64,000 nucleotides of DNA, taken from assembly GCF_900090235.1 (NCBI RefSeq), contig NZ_LT607750.1, forward strand, positions 6,963,501-7,027,500, in the 5' to 3' direction. A program made the translations under genes and the position numbers. The first letter of the stretch is position 1. Each line of letters begins with the position of its first letter. Positions 51,060 to 60,112 of the stretch are shown piece after piece. The notes beneath the pieces were generated by a model. That model ran no database searches. It worked only from the letters and a program-made list of their open reading frames with translations, and was not told the origin of the DNA. The DNA is from Micromonospora echinaurantiaca. GTDB lineage: Bacteria; Actinomycetota; Actinomycetes; Mycobacteriales; Micromonosporaceae.

Positions 51060-51097
51060 TGATACCTGAGAGTCATCCTGATGACTCTCAGGTATCA
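51060..51097. repeat. Perfect 18-bp inverted repeat
   Basis: 51060-51077 (TGATACCTGAGAGTCATC) pairs perfectly with 51080-51097, loop CT. It is AT-richer than all other hairpins here. It lies between the convergent tatB and mrp genes; it could be a terminator, a regulatory dyad or a small mobile-repeat unit. Confidence 0.8.
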
Positions 51098-51217
51098 CGA
51101 CCGACTGCGAGCTGCCGGCCCGCCTGCGTCACCGTGCGTGTCCAAGACCACCCCACCCCGGCCTGCAGCGTCTGGGCGGCGCGGCGCCTCGGCAGCGGGG
51201 CGTTAGGGCCGTGCGGG

Positions 51218-52366
51218 TCAGCGGCCGGCGGGCTTGAGGCCCAGCGGCTTGCCGAGCAGCGACTCGCGGCGGACGGCGAGCCGGTCGGCGACCTTGCCGA
51301 GCGCCACCGCGGCCGGCGACTCCGGCTCGGCCAGCACGATCGGGTTGCCTTCGTCGCCGGCCTCCCGGACGCGGGTGTCCAGCGGGATCTGGCCGAGCAG
51401 CGGCACCTGGGCGCCGATCGTCTTCGTCAGCGACTCGGCGACCGTCGCGCCGCCGCCGGCGCCGAAGACCTCCATCCGGGACCCGTCCGGCAGCTCCAGC
51501 CAGGACATGTTCTCGATGACGCCGACCACCCGCTGGTGGGTCTGCAGGGCGATCGCGCCGGCCCGCTCGGCCACCTCGGCGGCCGCCGCCTGCGGCGTGG
51601 TGACCACCAGGATCTCCGAGTTGGGCAGCAGCTGCGCCAGCGAGATGGCCACGTCGCCGGTGCCCGGGGGCAGGTCGAGCAGGAGCACGTCCAGGTCGCC
51701 CCAGTAGACGTCGGCGAGGAACTGCTGCAGCGCCCGGTGCAGCATCGGGCCGCGCCACACCACGGCGGCGTTGCCGGCGGTGAACATGCCGATCGAGATC
51801 ACCTTCACGCCGTGCGACTGCGGCGGCATGATCATGTCCTCGACCCGGGTGGGCCGGCCGTCCGCGCCGAGCATCCGGGGCACCGAGTGACCGTAGATGT
51901 CCGCGTCGACCACGCCGACGGAGAGCCCGCGGGCGGCCAGCGCCGCGGCCAGGTTGACGGTCACGCTGGACTTGCCGACGCCGCCCTTGCCGCTGGCGAC
52001 CGCGTACACCCGGGTGCGCGAGCCGGGCTGGGCGAACGGGATGACCGGCTCCTCGGTGGCGCCGCCGCCACGCAGCTTCGCCTGGAGCTGCTGGCGCTGC
52101 TCCGGGCTCATCACGCCGAACTCGATCTCGACGCCGGTCACCCCGGGCACCGCGCCGACGGCCGCGGTGATGTCCGCGCGCAGCTTGTCCTTCAGCGGGC
52201 AGCCGGCGACGGTGAGCAGCAGCTCTACCCGGACCACACCGTCGTCGCCGACCGTGGCGGCGCGGACCATGCCGAGCTCGGTGATCGGCCGGCGGATCTC
52301 CGGGTCGTTGACGGTGGCCAGCGCGGCCTGGATCGCGTCGGAGACGGTGCTGACGGGTGCTGACAT
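51218..52366 (-). CDS. mrp: Mrp/NBP35-type Fe-S cluster carrier ATPase
   Basis: A 382-residue protein. An N-terminal MIP18/DUF59 domain (ALATVNDPEIRRPITELGMV) precedes a ParA-like P-loop ATPase: VASGKGGVGKSSVTVNLAAA, VVDADIYGHSVPRML, LLLDLPPGTGDVAI and VIENMSWLELPDG. The usual C-x2-C pair of scaffold-type members is not present in the ENMS segment. It probably delivers Fe-S clusters to apoproteins. It corresponds to Mtb Rv1229c. Confidence 0.92.
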   Translation of the reverse strand: MSAPVSTVSDAIQAALATVNDPEIRRPITELGMVRAATVGDDGVVRVELLLTVAGCPLKDKLRADITAAVGAVPGVTGVEIEFGVMSPEQRQQLQAKLRGGGATEEPVIPFAQPGSRTRVYAVASGKGGVGKSSVTVNLAAALAARGLSVGVVDADIYGHSVPRMLGADGRPTRVEDMIMPPQSHGVKVISIGMFTAGNAAVVWRGPMLHRALQQFLADVYWGDLDVLLLDLPPGTGDVAISLAQLLPNSEILVVTTPQAAAAEVAERAGAIALQTHQRVVGVIENMSWLELPDGSRMEVFGAGGGATVAESLTKTIGAQVPLLGQIPLDTRVREAGDEGNPIVLAEPESPAAVALGKVADRLAVRRESLLGKPLGLKPAGR

Positions 52367-52619
52367 GCCCGCAATGCTACGTCGGAGGCAGTCCCGCACC
52401 GCCGCCAGCGGGGGTCGGTGTGAGCGAATCGATGACGCCCGCCCAGGGCCGCAGGGGTCTGGACGCGTACCGCACGAAGTGGGACGATCGAGGCGAACGC
52501 CGCTCGCCTGGCCCCTTGAGGCGCGCGGCGTTCTGATGCACCGGTCAGGGCGCCGAGCCCTACCGCTCTCCCCGGCGTCCCCACGCCGGAGCTCACCCCG
52601 GCGGCCGTCCGACGCCGGC

Positions 52620-53228
52620 TCACCCCTCCGGGCGGCCGTCCCGGGCCCAGTCGCCGTCCAGTTCGTCGCGGGGCTCCTCCAGCGCGTCGCCACCCCCGGC
52701 CGCCCGATGCGCGGCCCGCTCCTGCTGGCGGCGTTCCAGCCGCTGCCGGCGCTGCCCCGCCTCGTCCAGCTCCTCGGCCAGCCGGGCCAGCTCGGAACGG
52801 AGGAAGTCCCGGGTGGCCACCTCGCCCATCGCGATCCGCAGCGCAGCGATCTCCCGGGCCAGGTACTCGGTGTCGGCCTTCTGCATGGTGGCCCGGCGCC
52901 GGTCCTCCTCCAGCGCCAGCCGGTCCCGGTCCGCCTGCCGGTTCTGCGCCAGCAGGATCAGCGGCGCCGCGTAGCTGGCCTGCAACGACAGCATCAGGGT
53001 GAGGAACGTGAAGGTGTACGGGTCGAAGCGCAGGTGCGCCGGGGCCAGCGTGTTCCAGCCGAACCACAGCAGGATCACCACCGTCATGTAGACGATGAAG
53101 TTCGCCGTGCCCATGCCCCGGGCGATGCCCTCCGACCACCGGCCGAAGGCCTCCGGGTCGAACCGGGGCAGCTTCAGGCTCCGGGGCTCGCGCGGCTGGT
53201 CCAGCCGTTCCGCCCGCCGCTCAACCAT
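52620..53228 (-). CDS. DUF1003 membrane protein
   Basis: A 202-residue protein with two TM helices (IVYMTVVILLWFGWNTLA and FTFLTLMLSLQASYAAPLIL) of the DUF1003 family and a C-terminal coiled coil (LARLAEELDEAGQRRQRLER) ending in an acidic tail. The start overlaps the stop of the MgtE-like gene, so the two are co-translated. DUF1003 function is unknown. The ATG at 53228 is chosen over a GTG at 53234. Confidence 0.88.
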   Translation of the reverse strand: MVERRAERLDQPREPRSLKLPRFDPEAFGRWSEGIARGMGTANFIVYMTVVILLWFGWNTLAPAHLRFDPYTFTFLTLMLSLQASYAAPLILLAQNRQADRDRLALEEDRRRATMQKADTEYLAREIAALRIAMGEVATRDFLRSELARLAEELDEAGQRRQRLERRQQERAAHRAAGGGDALEEPRDELDGDWARDGRPEG

Positions 53229-54507
53229 CCGCACCGTCCAGCACCGCGTCCGGGTTGGTCGGGCCGGTCATGGCGTCCCGGTCGCGCCAGTCCCGCGGCA
53301 GCGAGTGGTCCAGTACGTCGTCGACGGTGACCGCGCCGACCAGCCGGTTGTTCCGGTCGATCACCGGCATGGCGACCAGGTCGTAGGTGGCCATCCGGCG
53401 GGTGATCTCCGGCAGCGGGGTGGTCGGCCGGAGCGGGTCGATGTCGTTGACCACCACCCCGCCGAGCATGTCGGCCGGCGGTTCCCGGAGCAACCGTTGG
53501 AAGTGCACCATCCCGAGGTAGCGGCCGGTCGGGGTGGTCATCGGCGCGCGGGTCACGAAGACCTGCGCGGCGACCGCCGGGGAGAGCTGCGGTTCGCGGA
53601 TCCGGGCCAGCGCCTCCGCCACCGTCGCGTCCGGGGGCAGGATCACCGGCTCCGAGGTCATCACGCTGCCCGCCGTGCCGGGCGTGTACTTCAGCAGCTG
53701 GCGTACCGGGTCGGCCTCGTCCGGCTGCATCAGGTCGAGCAGCACGTCCTGTTCCGGCGGGGTGAGCTCGCTGAGCAGGTCGGCGGCGTCGTCCGGGTCC
53801 ATCTCCTCCAGCACGTCCGCGGCCCGTTCCCGGTCCAGCGCGGCCAGGATTTCCACCTGGTCGTGCTCGGGCAGTTCGCTGAGCACGTCGGCGAGCCGCT
53901 CGTCGTCGAGGGCGGCGGCGACCTCGTTGCGCCGCGCGTCGGGCAGGTCCTGCAACGCGTTGGCCAGGTCGGCGGGGCGCATGTCCTCGAGCACGGCGAG
54001 CAGGTTGGCGGTGCCCCGGGTGTCGGCGATGCCGCTCAACCCGCGGACCCGCTCCCACTCGACCTGCTGCAGGTTGCCGCGCCGGCTCAGCCGGCCGGTC
54101 TGCTCGCGTACCGCCACTCGGGTCAGCGACCACTCGCCGCCGCGGCTGCACTCCATCGCCACGTCGACCACCGTGCCGGCCTGGCCGCCCGGGTCGACCT
54201 GCACCCGCCGGTCGAGCAGTTCCTGGAGCACCAGCAGTTCGTTCGGGCGCTTCTCGAAGCGGCGCAGGTTGAGGGTGCCGGTGCCGAGCACCACCGCGTC
54301 GGCATCGATCGAGGTGATCCGGTTGATCGACAGGAAGATCCGCCGGCGCATGGGCATCTCGGCGACCAGGCCCACCACCTCCGGCGGGCGCTGGGTCGGC
54401 CGCAACCGGGCCACCGCGTCGCGTACCCGGCCCACCTGGTCGCCGTTGGGGTCGAAGACGGCGACGCCGGCGAGACGGGCGAGGTAGACCCGGGTCGGCG
54501 TGCTCAC
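53221..54507 (-). CDS. MgtE-N/CBS domain protein without membrane part
   Basis: A 428-residue soluble protein: an N-terminal PRC-barrel-like domain (RLAGVAVFDPNGDQVGRVRD), an MgtE intracellular N domain of superhelical repeats (LANALQDLPDARRNEVAAAL, LADVLSELPEHDQVEILAAL, AADVLEEMDPDDAADLLSEL) and two CBS domains (GSVMTSEPVILPPDATVAEA; YDLVAMPVIDRNNRLVGAVT). The five-helix Mg2+ channel domain of MgtE is missing. It may be a regulatory Mg2+ sensor for the DUF1003 partner (overlap of 8 bases). The GTG at 54507 is preferred. Confidence 0.88.
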   Translation of the reverse strand: MSTPTRVYLARLAGVAVFDPNGDQVGRVRDAVARLRPTQRPPEVVGLVAEMPMRRRIFLSINRITSIDADAVVLGTGTLNLRRFEKRPNELLVLQELLDRRVQVDPGGQAGTVVDVAMECSRGGEWSLTRVAVREQTGRLSRRGNLQQVEWERVRGLSGIADTRGTANLLAVLEDMRPADLANALQDLPDARRNEVAAALDDERLADVLSELPEHDQVEILAALDRERAADVLEEMDPDDAADLLSELTPPEQDVLLDLMQPDEADPVRQLLKYTPGTAGSVMTSEPVILPPDATVAEALARIREPQLSPAVAAQVFVTRAPMTTPTGRYLGMVHFQRLLREPPADMLGGVVVNDIDPLRPTTPLPEITRRMATYDLVAMPVIDRNNRLVGAVTVDDVLDHSLPRDWRDRDAMTGPTNPDAVLDGADG

Positions 54508-54540
54508 GGGCACCAGCCTAAGCGCCTAGTGTTTATCAAC

Positions 54541-55410
54541 ATGTCGACCTTGGCCTACGAGATCGTGGACGTCTTCACCGACCGCCCGTTCGCCGGCAAC
54601 CCGCTGGCCGTGGTGTTCGGCGCCGAAGGGCTGGCCACCGAACAGATGCAGGCGCTCGCGCTGGAGTTCAACCTGTCCGAGACGGTGTTCGTGCTGCCGC
54701 CCACCCAGGTCGGCGCCACCTACCGGGCGCGGATCTTCACCCCGGCCGAGGAACTGCCGTTCGCCGGGCATCCCAGCGTCGGAGCGGCGGTCACGGCCAG
54801 CCGCCGGGGCATGTTCGGTGTGGGGCAGGTCACCCAGGAGTGCGGCGCCGGGGTGCTGCCGATCCAGGTGACGGCGACCGGGGCCACGCTGACCGGCGGC
54901 ACCCCCACCCTCGGCCCTGAGCTGGACCCGGAGCCGCTGCTGGAGATGGCCGGGCTGAGCGCGGACGACCACGTCGGCCCGGCGCCCCGGGTGGCCGGCT
55001 GCGGGCTGGAGTTCCCCTACCTGCCGGTGCGTCCGGACGCGGTGGCCCGGGCGCGGGTGAACGCGGCGGCGGCACAGCGGTACGGCGTGGAGCACGTCAG
55101 CGTCTTCTCCTGGGACGCCGACTCGCAAACCGCGCACGCCCGGGTCTTCGTGCCGGGGCTCGGCGTGCCGGAGGACCCGGCCACCGGGTCGGCCGCGCTC
55201 GGCCTCGGGGTCTGGCTGGTCGCCAGTGGCCTGCTGCCCGGCGAGGGCCGCTCGTCGTACGACGTGGTGCAGGGGGCCGAGATCAACCGTCCGTCCTCGT
55301 TGGCCTGCACGGTGACGGCGGCCGGCGGCGTGGCGGTCGGCGCCACCGTCGCGGGCCAGGTGATGCCGGTGGCCCGAGGCGAGATCATGGTGCCGCCGTT
55401 CCTCGGCTGA
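54541..55410 (+). CDS. PhzF-family isomerase/epimerase
   Basis: A 289-residue diaminopimelate-epimerase-fold protein: EIVDVFTDRPFAGNPLAVVF, the catalytic Glu47 in LSETVFVLP, LPFAGHPSVGAA and PEDPATGSAALGLGVWL. PhzF in phenazine producers isomerises DHHA, but most homologues, as here with no phenazine genes, have unknown substrates. The leader between the divergent genes is only 33 bases. Confidence 0.9.
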   Translation: MSTLAYEIVDVFTDRPFAGNPLAVVFGAEGLATEQMQALALEFNLSETVFVLPPTQVGATYRARIFTPAEELPFAGHPSVGAAVTASRRGMFGVGQVTQECGAGVLPIQVTATGATLTGGTPTLGPELDPEPLLEMAGLSADDHVGPAPRVAGCGLEFPYLPVRPDAVARARVNAAAAQRYGVEHVSVFSWDADSQTAHARVFVPGLGVPEDPATGSAALGLGVWLVASGLLPGEGRSSYDVVQGAEINRPSSLACTVTAAGGVAVGATVAGQVMPVARGEIMVPPFLG

Positions 55411-55442
55411 CGCCGACGGCCCGGGTACGGGAGGATGCCGGA

Positions 55443-55955
55443 GTGAGCGACGAGCCCGAGCGCAGCAGCACGCCCCTGGTCGACGAGGCGATGAAGAAGG
55501 CCGCGGTGGCCTGGGTCGCCGTGCCCGGTGGCCCCGCGCTCGCGCTCTGGTGCGTACCGCTGGAGGGCGCGCTCTTCGTGGTGAGCGGGCCGGGCGAGCA
55601 GGCCGCGCCCGGGCTGGCCGAGGCGACCGAGGTGCGGGTGACGCTGCGCGGCGACCACGGCGGCCGGATCGTCACCTGGCCGGCCCGGGTGGAGCGGGTG
55701 ACCCCGGGCAGCGAGACCTGGGAGACCGCGGCGCCGCTGGTCGCCGGCAAGCGGCTGAACGGCCGGGGCAGCGCCACCGACCAGATCGCCCGGTGGGCCG
55801 CCGAGGGCTGCGCGCTGATCCGGCTGACTCCGGCCGGGGAGCCGGTGGCCGGGGCCGGGCTGCCCGACGGTTCACTGGCCGAGGAGCCCCGGCAGGCGCC
55901 GGTGGTGCGGGCGACCCGCAAGCCGTTCCGGCTGCACCGGGTCCGCCGCCGCTGA
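55443..55955 (+). CDS. Conserved hypothetical protein, split-barrel-like
   Basis: A 170-residue protein with beta-rich sequence (AAVAWVAVPGGPALALWCVP, ALFVVSGPGEQAAPGLAEAT, EVRVTLRGDHGGRIVTWPAR) that resembles flavin-nucleotide-binding split barrels of the PNPOx type, but no firm motif can be named. A basic tail follows. It starts 32 bases after phzF and may share its transcript. Confidence 0.7.
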   Translation: MSDEPERSSTPLVDEAMKKAAVAWVAVPGGPALALWCVPLEGALFVVSGPGEQAAPGLAEATEVRVTLRGDHGGRIVTWPARVERVTPGSETWETAAPLVAGKRLNGRGSATDQIARWAAEGCALIRLTPAGEPVAGAGLPDGSLAEEPRQAPVVRATRKPFRLHRVRRR

Positions 55956-56001
55956 CCGGCCCCCCGACCCGACGACCCGACCCGAACCGGCCCCTGGCGC
56001 G

Positions 56002-56697
56002 TCACGCCGGCACCGCCGCCGGGGCGACCAGGTCGAGCACCTCGGTCAGCGAGCGCAGCACCGGCCCGTCCCAGGTGTCGGCGTTGAACACCATGTGCTC
56101 GGCCAGATCCGGCGCGGCCAGCCGCACCGCGGTCATGCCGGCCCGTTCCGCCCCGGTCAGCTCCTGGCTGCCGCCGTCGCCGACGTAGAGGCAGTCCGCC
56201 GGGGCCAGTCCGAGCCGGTGGCAGGCCGCCAGGTAGAGCGCCGGATCCGGCTTGCAGCGGCCGACCTGCACCGAGAAGACCCGCACGTCGAGCAGCGGGG
56301 CGATGGCCAGTTGCGGCAGGAACGCCGGCAGTTCGTGGGTGCAGTCGCTGATCAGGCCGGTCCGCAGCCCCCGCTCGCGCAGTGCGACGAGCACCGCCGC
56401 CGCGTCGTCGCGCAGCCGGGTGTCCGCACGTACCGCCCGGTGCCGGGAGGCCACCGCGGCCCGCACCGCGCCGTCCGAGGGGTGTACGCCGGCCTGCTCA
56501 CAGACCCAGCGCAGGGTGGCCTCGGCGTTGCCGAACCGCCCGCTGGCCCGCTGGTAGTAGCTGCGGTCGAGCACCTCGACCAGCGTGTCGGCCGGGCAGC
56601 CGAGCAGCTCGGCGATGCACCGGTGCGCCGCGCCGCGCTGCACCGAGCGGGTGAGCGTGCCGAAGAAGTCGAAGAGCACCGCCTGGTAGGTGGGCAT
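56002..56697 (-). CDS. HAD-superfamily hydrolase
   Basis: A 231-residue HAD protein: motif I VLFDFFGTL (nucleophile Asp10, the second Asp of DxD replaced by Phe, a common variant), motif II TGLISDCT, motif III Lys in VGRCKPDP and motif IV YVGDGGSQEL. It is probably a small phosphatase of unknown substrate. The ATG at 56697 starts the family motif within ten residues. Confidence 0.88.
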   Translation of the reverse strand: MPTYQAVLFDFFGTLTRSVQRGAAHRCIAELLGCPADTLVEVLDRSYYQRASGRFGNAEATLRWVCEQAGVHPSDGAVRAAVASRHRAVRADTRLRDDAAAVLVALRERGLRTGLISDCTHELPAFLPQLAIAPLLDVRVFSVQVGRCKPDPALYLAACHRLGLAPADCLYVGDGGSQELTGAERAGMTAVRLAAPDLAEHMVFNADTWDGPVLRSLTEVLDLVAPAAVPA

Positions 56698-56801
56698 GGG
56701 GGAACGCCTCCGGGCGGTCGAGGGGGTCGCCGGTGGACCGCATGATCGTAACCGAGTGATGACGGTCCGTGGTGACCCGAGTCGTGTGAGGATTGCTCCC
56801 C

Positions 56802-57758
56802 GTGCCGTCCGAAATCCGCCCGCCGCTGGATCCGCTGACCACCGGGGCGCTCGCCCTGGCCGTGGTCGCCGTGTCGTCGTCCGCGCCGCTGATCGCGTTC
56901 GCGGCCGCACCCGCCCTGGCGGTCGCGTTCTGGCGCAACCTGCTCTCGGTCGCCGTGCTCGGCCCGGTCGCGCTGACCCGCCGCCGGGCCGAACTGCGGT
57001 CGCTGACCGTCGGGGCGGGCCGGCGCGCGGGCTGGGCCTGCGTGCTCTCCGGCGTCGCGCTGGCCGCCCACTTCGCCACCTGGATGCCGAGCGCCCAGCT
57101 CACCTCGGTGGCCGCCGCGACGGCGCTGGGTGCCACCCAGCCGGTCTGGCAGGGGCTGATCGCCCGGTGGCAGGGCAGACGGCTGCCGCTGGTGGTCTGG
57201 GCCGGGATCGGGGTGGCGGTCGGCGGGGCGGTGCTGGCCAGCGGGGCGGACTTCGCCGTCTCCGGCCGGGCCTTCGCCGGTGACCTGCTCGCGGTGGCCG
57301 GCGGCCTGTTCGCCGCCGTGTACACCGCGTTCGGCGAGCGGGCCCGGGCCACCGTCAGCACCACCACGTACACCACCGTCTGCTACGGGGTCTGCACGAT
57401 GATCCTGCTGGTGCTCTGCCTGGCCGGCGGGCTGCCGCTGGGCGGCTTCGACACTGGCACCTGGCTGGCGATCCTGGCCCTGGTGGCCGGCGCCCAACTG
57501 CTCGGCCACTCGATGTTCAACTACGCGCTGCGGCGGGTCTCGGCCACCACGATCAGCGTGCTGGTCCTGCTGGAGGCACCCGGCGCCGCGTTGATCGGCT
57601 GGGCCTGGCTGGGGCAACTGCCCCGGGCCACCGCGCTGCCCGGGCTGGCGCTGCTGCTGGTCGGCGTCGCCGTGGTGGTGCTGGGCGGCGCCCGAGCCCG
57701 CCGCACCCCACCCGTCCCGACCACCGTCCCCGCCGACGCCACCCCGCTGTCCGACTGA
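56802..57758 (+). CDS. EamA-family (DMT) transporter
   Basis: A 318-residue permease with ten hydrophobic segments and the two EamA repeats (FWRNLLSVAVLGPVAL; AATALGATQPVWQGLIARWQ; then DLLAVAGGLFAAVYTAFGER and LLEAPGAALIGWAWLGQLP). It probably exports metabolites or amino acids. The GTG at 56802 has TGAGGA upstream; TTG at 56793 is an alternative. Confidence 0.88.
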   Translation: MPSEIRPPLDPLTTGALALAVVAVSSSAPLIAFAAAPALAVAFWRNLLSVAVLGPVALTRRRAELRSLTVGAGRRAGWACVLSGVALAAHFATWMPSAQLTSVAAATALGATQPVWQGLIARWQGRRLPLVVWAGIGVAVGGAVLASGADFAVSGRAFAGDLLAVAGGLFAAVYTAFGERARATVSTTTYTTVCYGVCTMILLVLCLAGGLPLGGFDTGTWLAILALVAGAQLLGHSMFNYALRRVSATTISVLVLLEAPGAALIGWAWLGQLPRATALPGLALLLVGVAVVVLGGARARRTPPVPTTVPADATPLSD

Positions 57759-57847
57759 GCCACCGCCGCGGACGGCCCCCCCGACCGCCGCGATCCGCGC
57801 ACCTTCCGCGAAGAGTCCGCATTCCGCCACCGCGGGCCGCGCTTTCG

Positions 57848-60091
57848 GTGACAGTGCGAGAGGTGGGCGGGACGAGGGCGGGAGGCGGGGTGAACGGCTC
57901 CGCAGCCGGCGAGAGCGACGGCGCGGAGGCCACCCTGGTCACGCCCTCGGCCGAGTTTCCGCCGCTGGCGCCGGAGGAACTGGCGGCGCTGCGCCGGATC
58001 GGCGACCAGTGGCGGGCGGCCCGGCGGGACCAGCCGCCCGGAGCGCTACCGGTCGACCCCACCCTGCGCCGCGCCGGCGGCCAGCCCGGGCCGAGCCGGT
58101 TCGGCCGGCTCGCCCCGATCGCGATGTTCCGGGTCGGCGAGCCGGACGAACTGGTCGCCACCGAGCCGGCCAACCTGCCCGGAACCCGGTTCGGCCGGAT
58201 CGTCACCCGGCTCCGGCGCGCCCTGCTCGGGCCGCCGCTGAGCAGCTCGGCGGTCCTCTACGAGCGGATGCGCAAGCTGGTCGCCCTGCCGGTGCTCTCC
58301 TCCGACCTGCTCAGTTCGGTCGCGTACGGGCCGGAGGCGATGCTGGCCGTGCTGCTGCTCGCCGGCAGCGGCGCGCTGGGACTGTCGCTGCCGCTGGCCG
58401 CCTGCCTGGCCGTGCTGATGGTGACGGTCGGCGTGTCGTACCGGCAGACGGTGGTCGCCTACCCGCACGGTGCCGGCTCCTACGTGGTGGCCGGGGACAA
58501 CCTGGGACCCCGGGCCGGGCTCGCGGCCGCCGCCGGCCTGATGGTCGACTACGTGCTCACCGTGGCGGTGTCGGTGGCCGCCGGGGTGCACGCGGTCACC
58601 TCGGCGCTACCCGAACTGGGCGGATGGAGCGTGCCGCTCGGCGTGCTCACCATCGCCCTGCTGCTCGCCGGCAACCTGCGCGGCGTCCGTACCGCCGGGA
58701 ACCTGTTCGTGCTGCCCACGTACGCCTTCGTGGTCGCGCTGCTGGCGCTGCTCGCGGTCGGCTACGCCCGCGCGGCCGCCGGTGGGTTCGCGCCGGTCCC
58801 GCCGCCGCCGGTGCCGGCGGTCGAGGGGCTGGGGCTGCTGCTGGTGCTGCGGGCGTTCTCCTCCGGGGCGGTGTCGATGACCGGCATCGAGGCGGTGTCG
58901 AACGCGGTCCCGGTGTTCCGGCCGCCGGAATGGCGCAACGCCCGCACCACGCTCGGCTGGATGGTGGCGATGCTGGTGCTGCTCTTCGCCGGGCTGACCG
59001 GGCTGGTCCACCTGACCGGGGTGGTGCCGACCCCGGAGGCGACCCTGCTCTCCCAGCTCGCCCGGGTCACCTTTCCGACCGGCCCCTGGTACGGGCTGGT
59101 CCAGGCGGCCACCGCGCTGATCCTGCTGCTGGCCGCGAACACCGCGTTCAACGGGTTTCCCCGGTTGCTGTTCTTCATGGCCCGGGCGGACCACGCCCCT
59201 CGCCGGTTCCTGCACATGGGGGACCGGTTGGCGTTCAGCGACGGGCTGGTCGCGCTGGCCGTCGCCGCGGCGGCCGTGCTGGTGGCCTTCCGCGGGCACA
59301 CCGAGTCGCTGATTCCGCTCTACGCGGTCGGGGTGTTCCTGGCGTTCACCCTGTCCCAGGCGGGGATGGTGGTCCACTGGCGACGCCACCGCGAGCCGGG
59401 CTGGCACCGGCGGGCGATGGTCAACGCGGTCGGCGCGATGCTCTCCGGGCTGGTGCTGGTCACCGCCGCGGCCACCAAGTTCACCGAGGGCGCCTGGGTG
59501 GTGGTGCTCGCGGTGCCGCTGCTGGTGCTGCTCGGCACGGCGATCCACCGGCACTACGCGCTGCTGCACCGGTCGCTGGCGCTGCACCCGCCGCCGGCCG
59601 GCCGGGCGCCGCCGCCCCCGGTGGTGCCGGCGCCGCCACCGGCGGCCGGCCCGGCGCCACCCGAGGGCGAGGAACTGCCCCAGCAGGTACGGCACCTGGT
59701 GGTGGTCCCGGTCGCCCGGCTGAACCGGGCCTCGCTGCGGGCGCTGGCGTACGCGGCCTCGCTCGGCCAGCCGACCCTGGCCGTGCACATCGCCCCCGAG
59801 GAGCCGGAGGCGGACCGGTTCCGCGCGCAGTGGCGGGCGTGGGGTGACCACGTCCGGCTGGAGACCATCGTCTCGCCGTACCGGGCGGTGATCGGGCCGC
59901 TCGCGCACTACCTGGAGGCCCTGCACGCCGCCCGGTCCGACCTGGTGCTGACCGTGATCGTGCCCGAGGTGGTGGTCCGCAGCCGCTGGCACCGGCCGCT
60001 GCACAGCCGCACCGAGCAGCGACTGCGCTCAGCGCTGCGGCCACTGCCCGCCGTGGTGGTCACCAGCGTCCCGGTGCACCTGACCGAGTAG
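57848..60091 (+). CDS. APC-superfamily permease with cytoplasmic C-terminal domain
   Basis: A 747-residue transporter. A long N-terminal cytoplasmic part precedes about 12 TM helices, with LVALPVLSSDLLSSVAYGPE (helix 1 unwound motif), YPHGAGSYVVAGDNLGPRAG and FSSGAVSMTGIEAVSNAVPV. A Pro-rich linker and a soluble USP-like C-terminal domain (VARLNRASLRALAYAASLGQ) follow. Relatives are often annotated as amino acid or K+ permeases; the actual substrate is unknown. GTG at 57890 is an alternative start. Confidence 0.85.
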   Translation: MTVREVGGTRAGGGVNGSAAGESDGAEATLVTPSAEFPPLAPEELAALRRIGDQWRAARRDQPPGALPVDPTLRRAGGQPGPSRFGRLAPIAMFRVGEPDELVATEPANLPGTRFGRIVTRLRRALLGPPLSSSAVLYERMRKLVALPVLSSDLLSSVAYGPEAMLAVLLLAGSGALGLSLPLAACLAVLMVTVGVSYRQTVVAYPHGAGSYVVAGDNLGPRAGLAAAAGLMVDYVLTVAVSVAAGVHAVTSALPELGGWSVPLGVLTIALLLAGNLRGVRTAGNLFVLPTYAFVVALLALLAVGYARAAAGGFAPVPPPPVPAVEGLGLLLVLRAFSSGAVSMTGIEAVSNAVPVFRPPEWRNARTTLGWMVAMLVLLFAGLTGLVHLTGVVPTPEATLLSQLARVTFPTGPWYGLVQAATALILLLAANTAFNGFPRLLFFMARADHAPRRFLHMGDRLAFSDGLVALAVAAAAVLVAFRGHTESLIPLYAVGVFLAFTLSQAGMVVHWRRHREPGWHRRAMVNAVGAMLSGLVLVTAAATKFTEGAWVVVLAVPLLVLLGTAIHRHYALLHRSLALHPPPAGRAPPPPVVPAPPPAAGPAPPEGEELPQQVRHLVVVPVARLNRASLRALAYAASLGQPTLAVHIAPEEPEADRFRAQWRAWGDHVRLETIVSPYRAVIGPLAHYLEALHAARSDLVLTVIVPEVVVRSRWHRPLHSRTEQRLRSALRPLPAVVVTSVPVHLTE

Positions 60092-60112
60092 CGTCGGCCG
60101 CGGCAGCGCCGG

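Noticed and set aside
50829..51098. 89-codon minus-strand frame with Gly-rich repeats
   Set aside because: The start lies inside the 18-bp inverted repeat, no ribosome site is visible and the end overlaps tatB; noted as a repeat instead.
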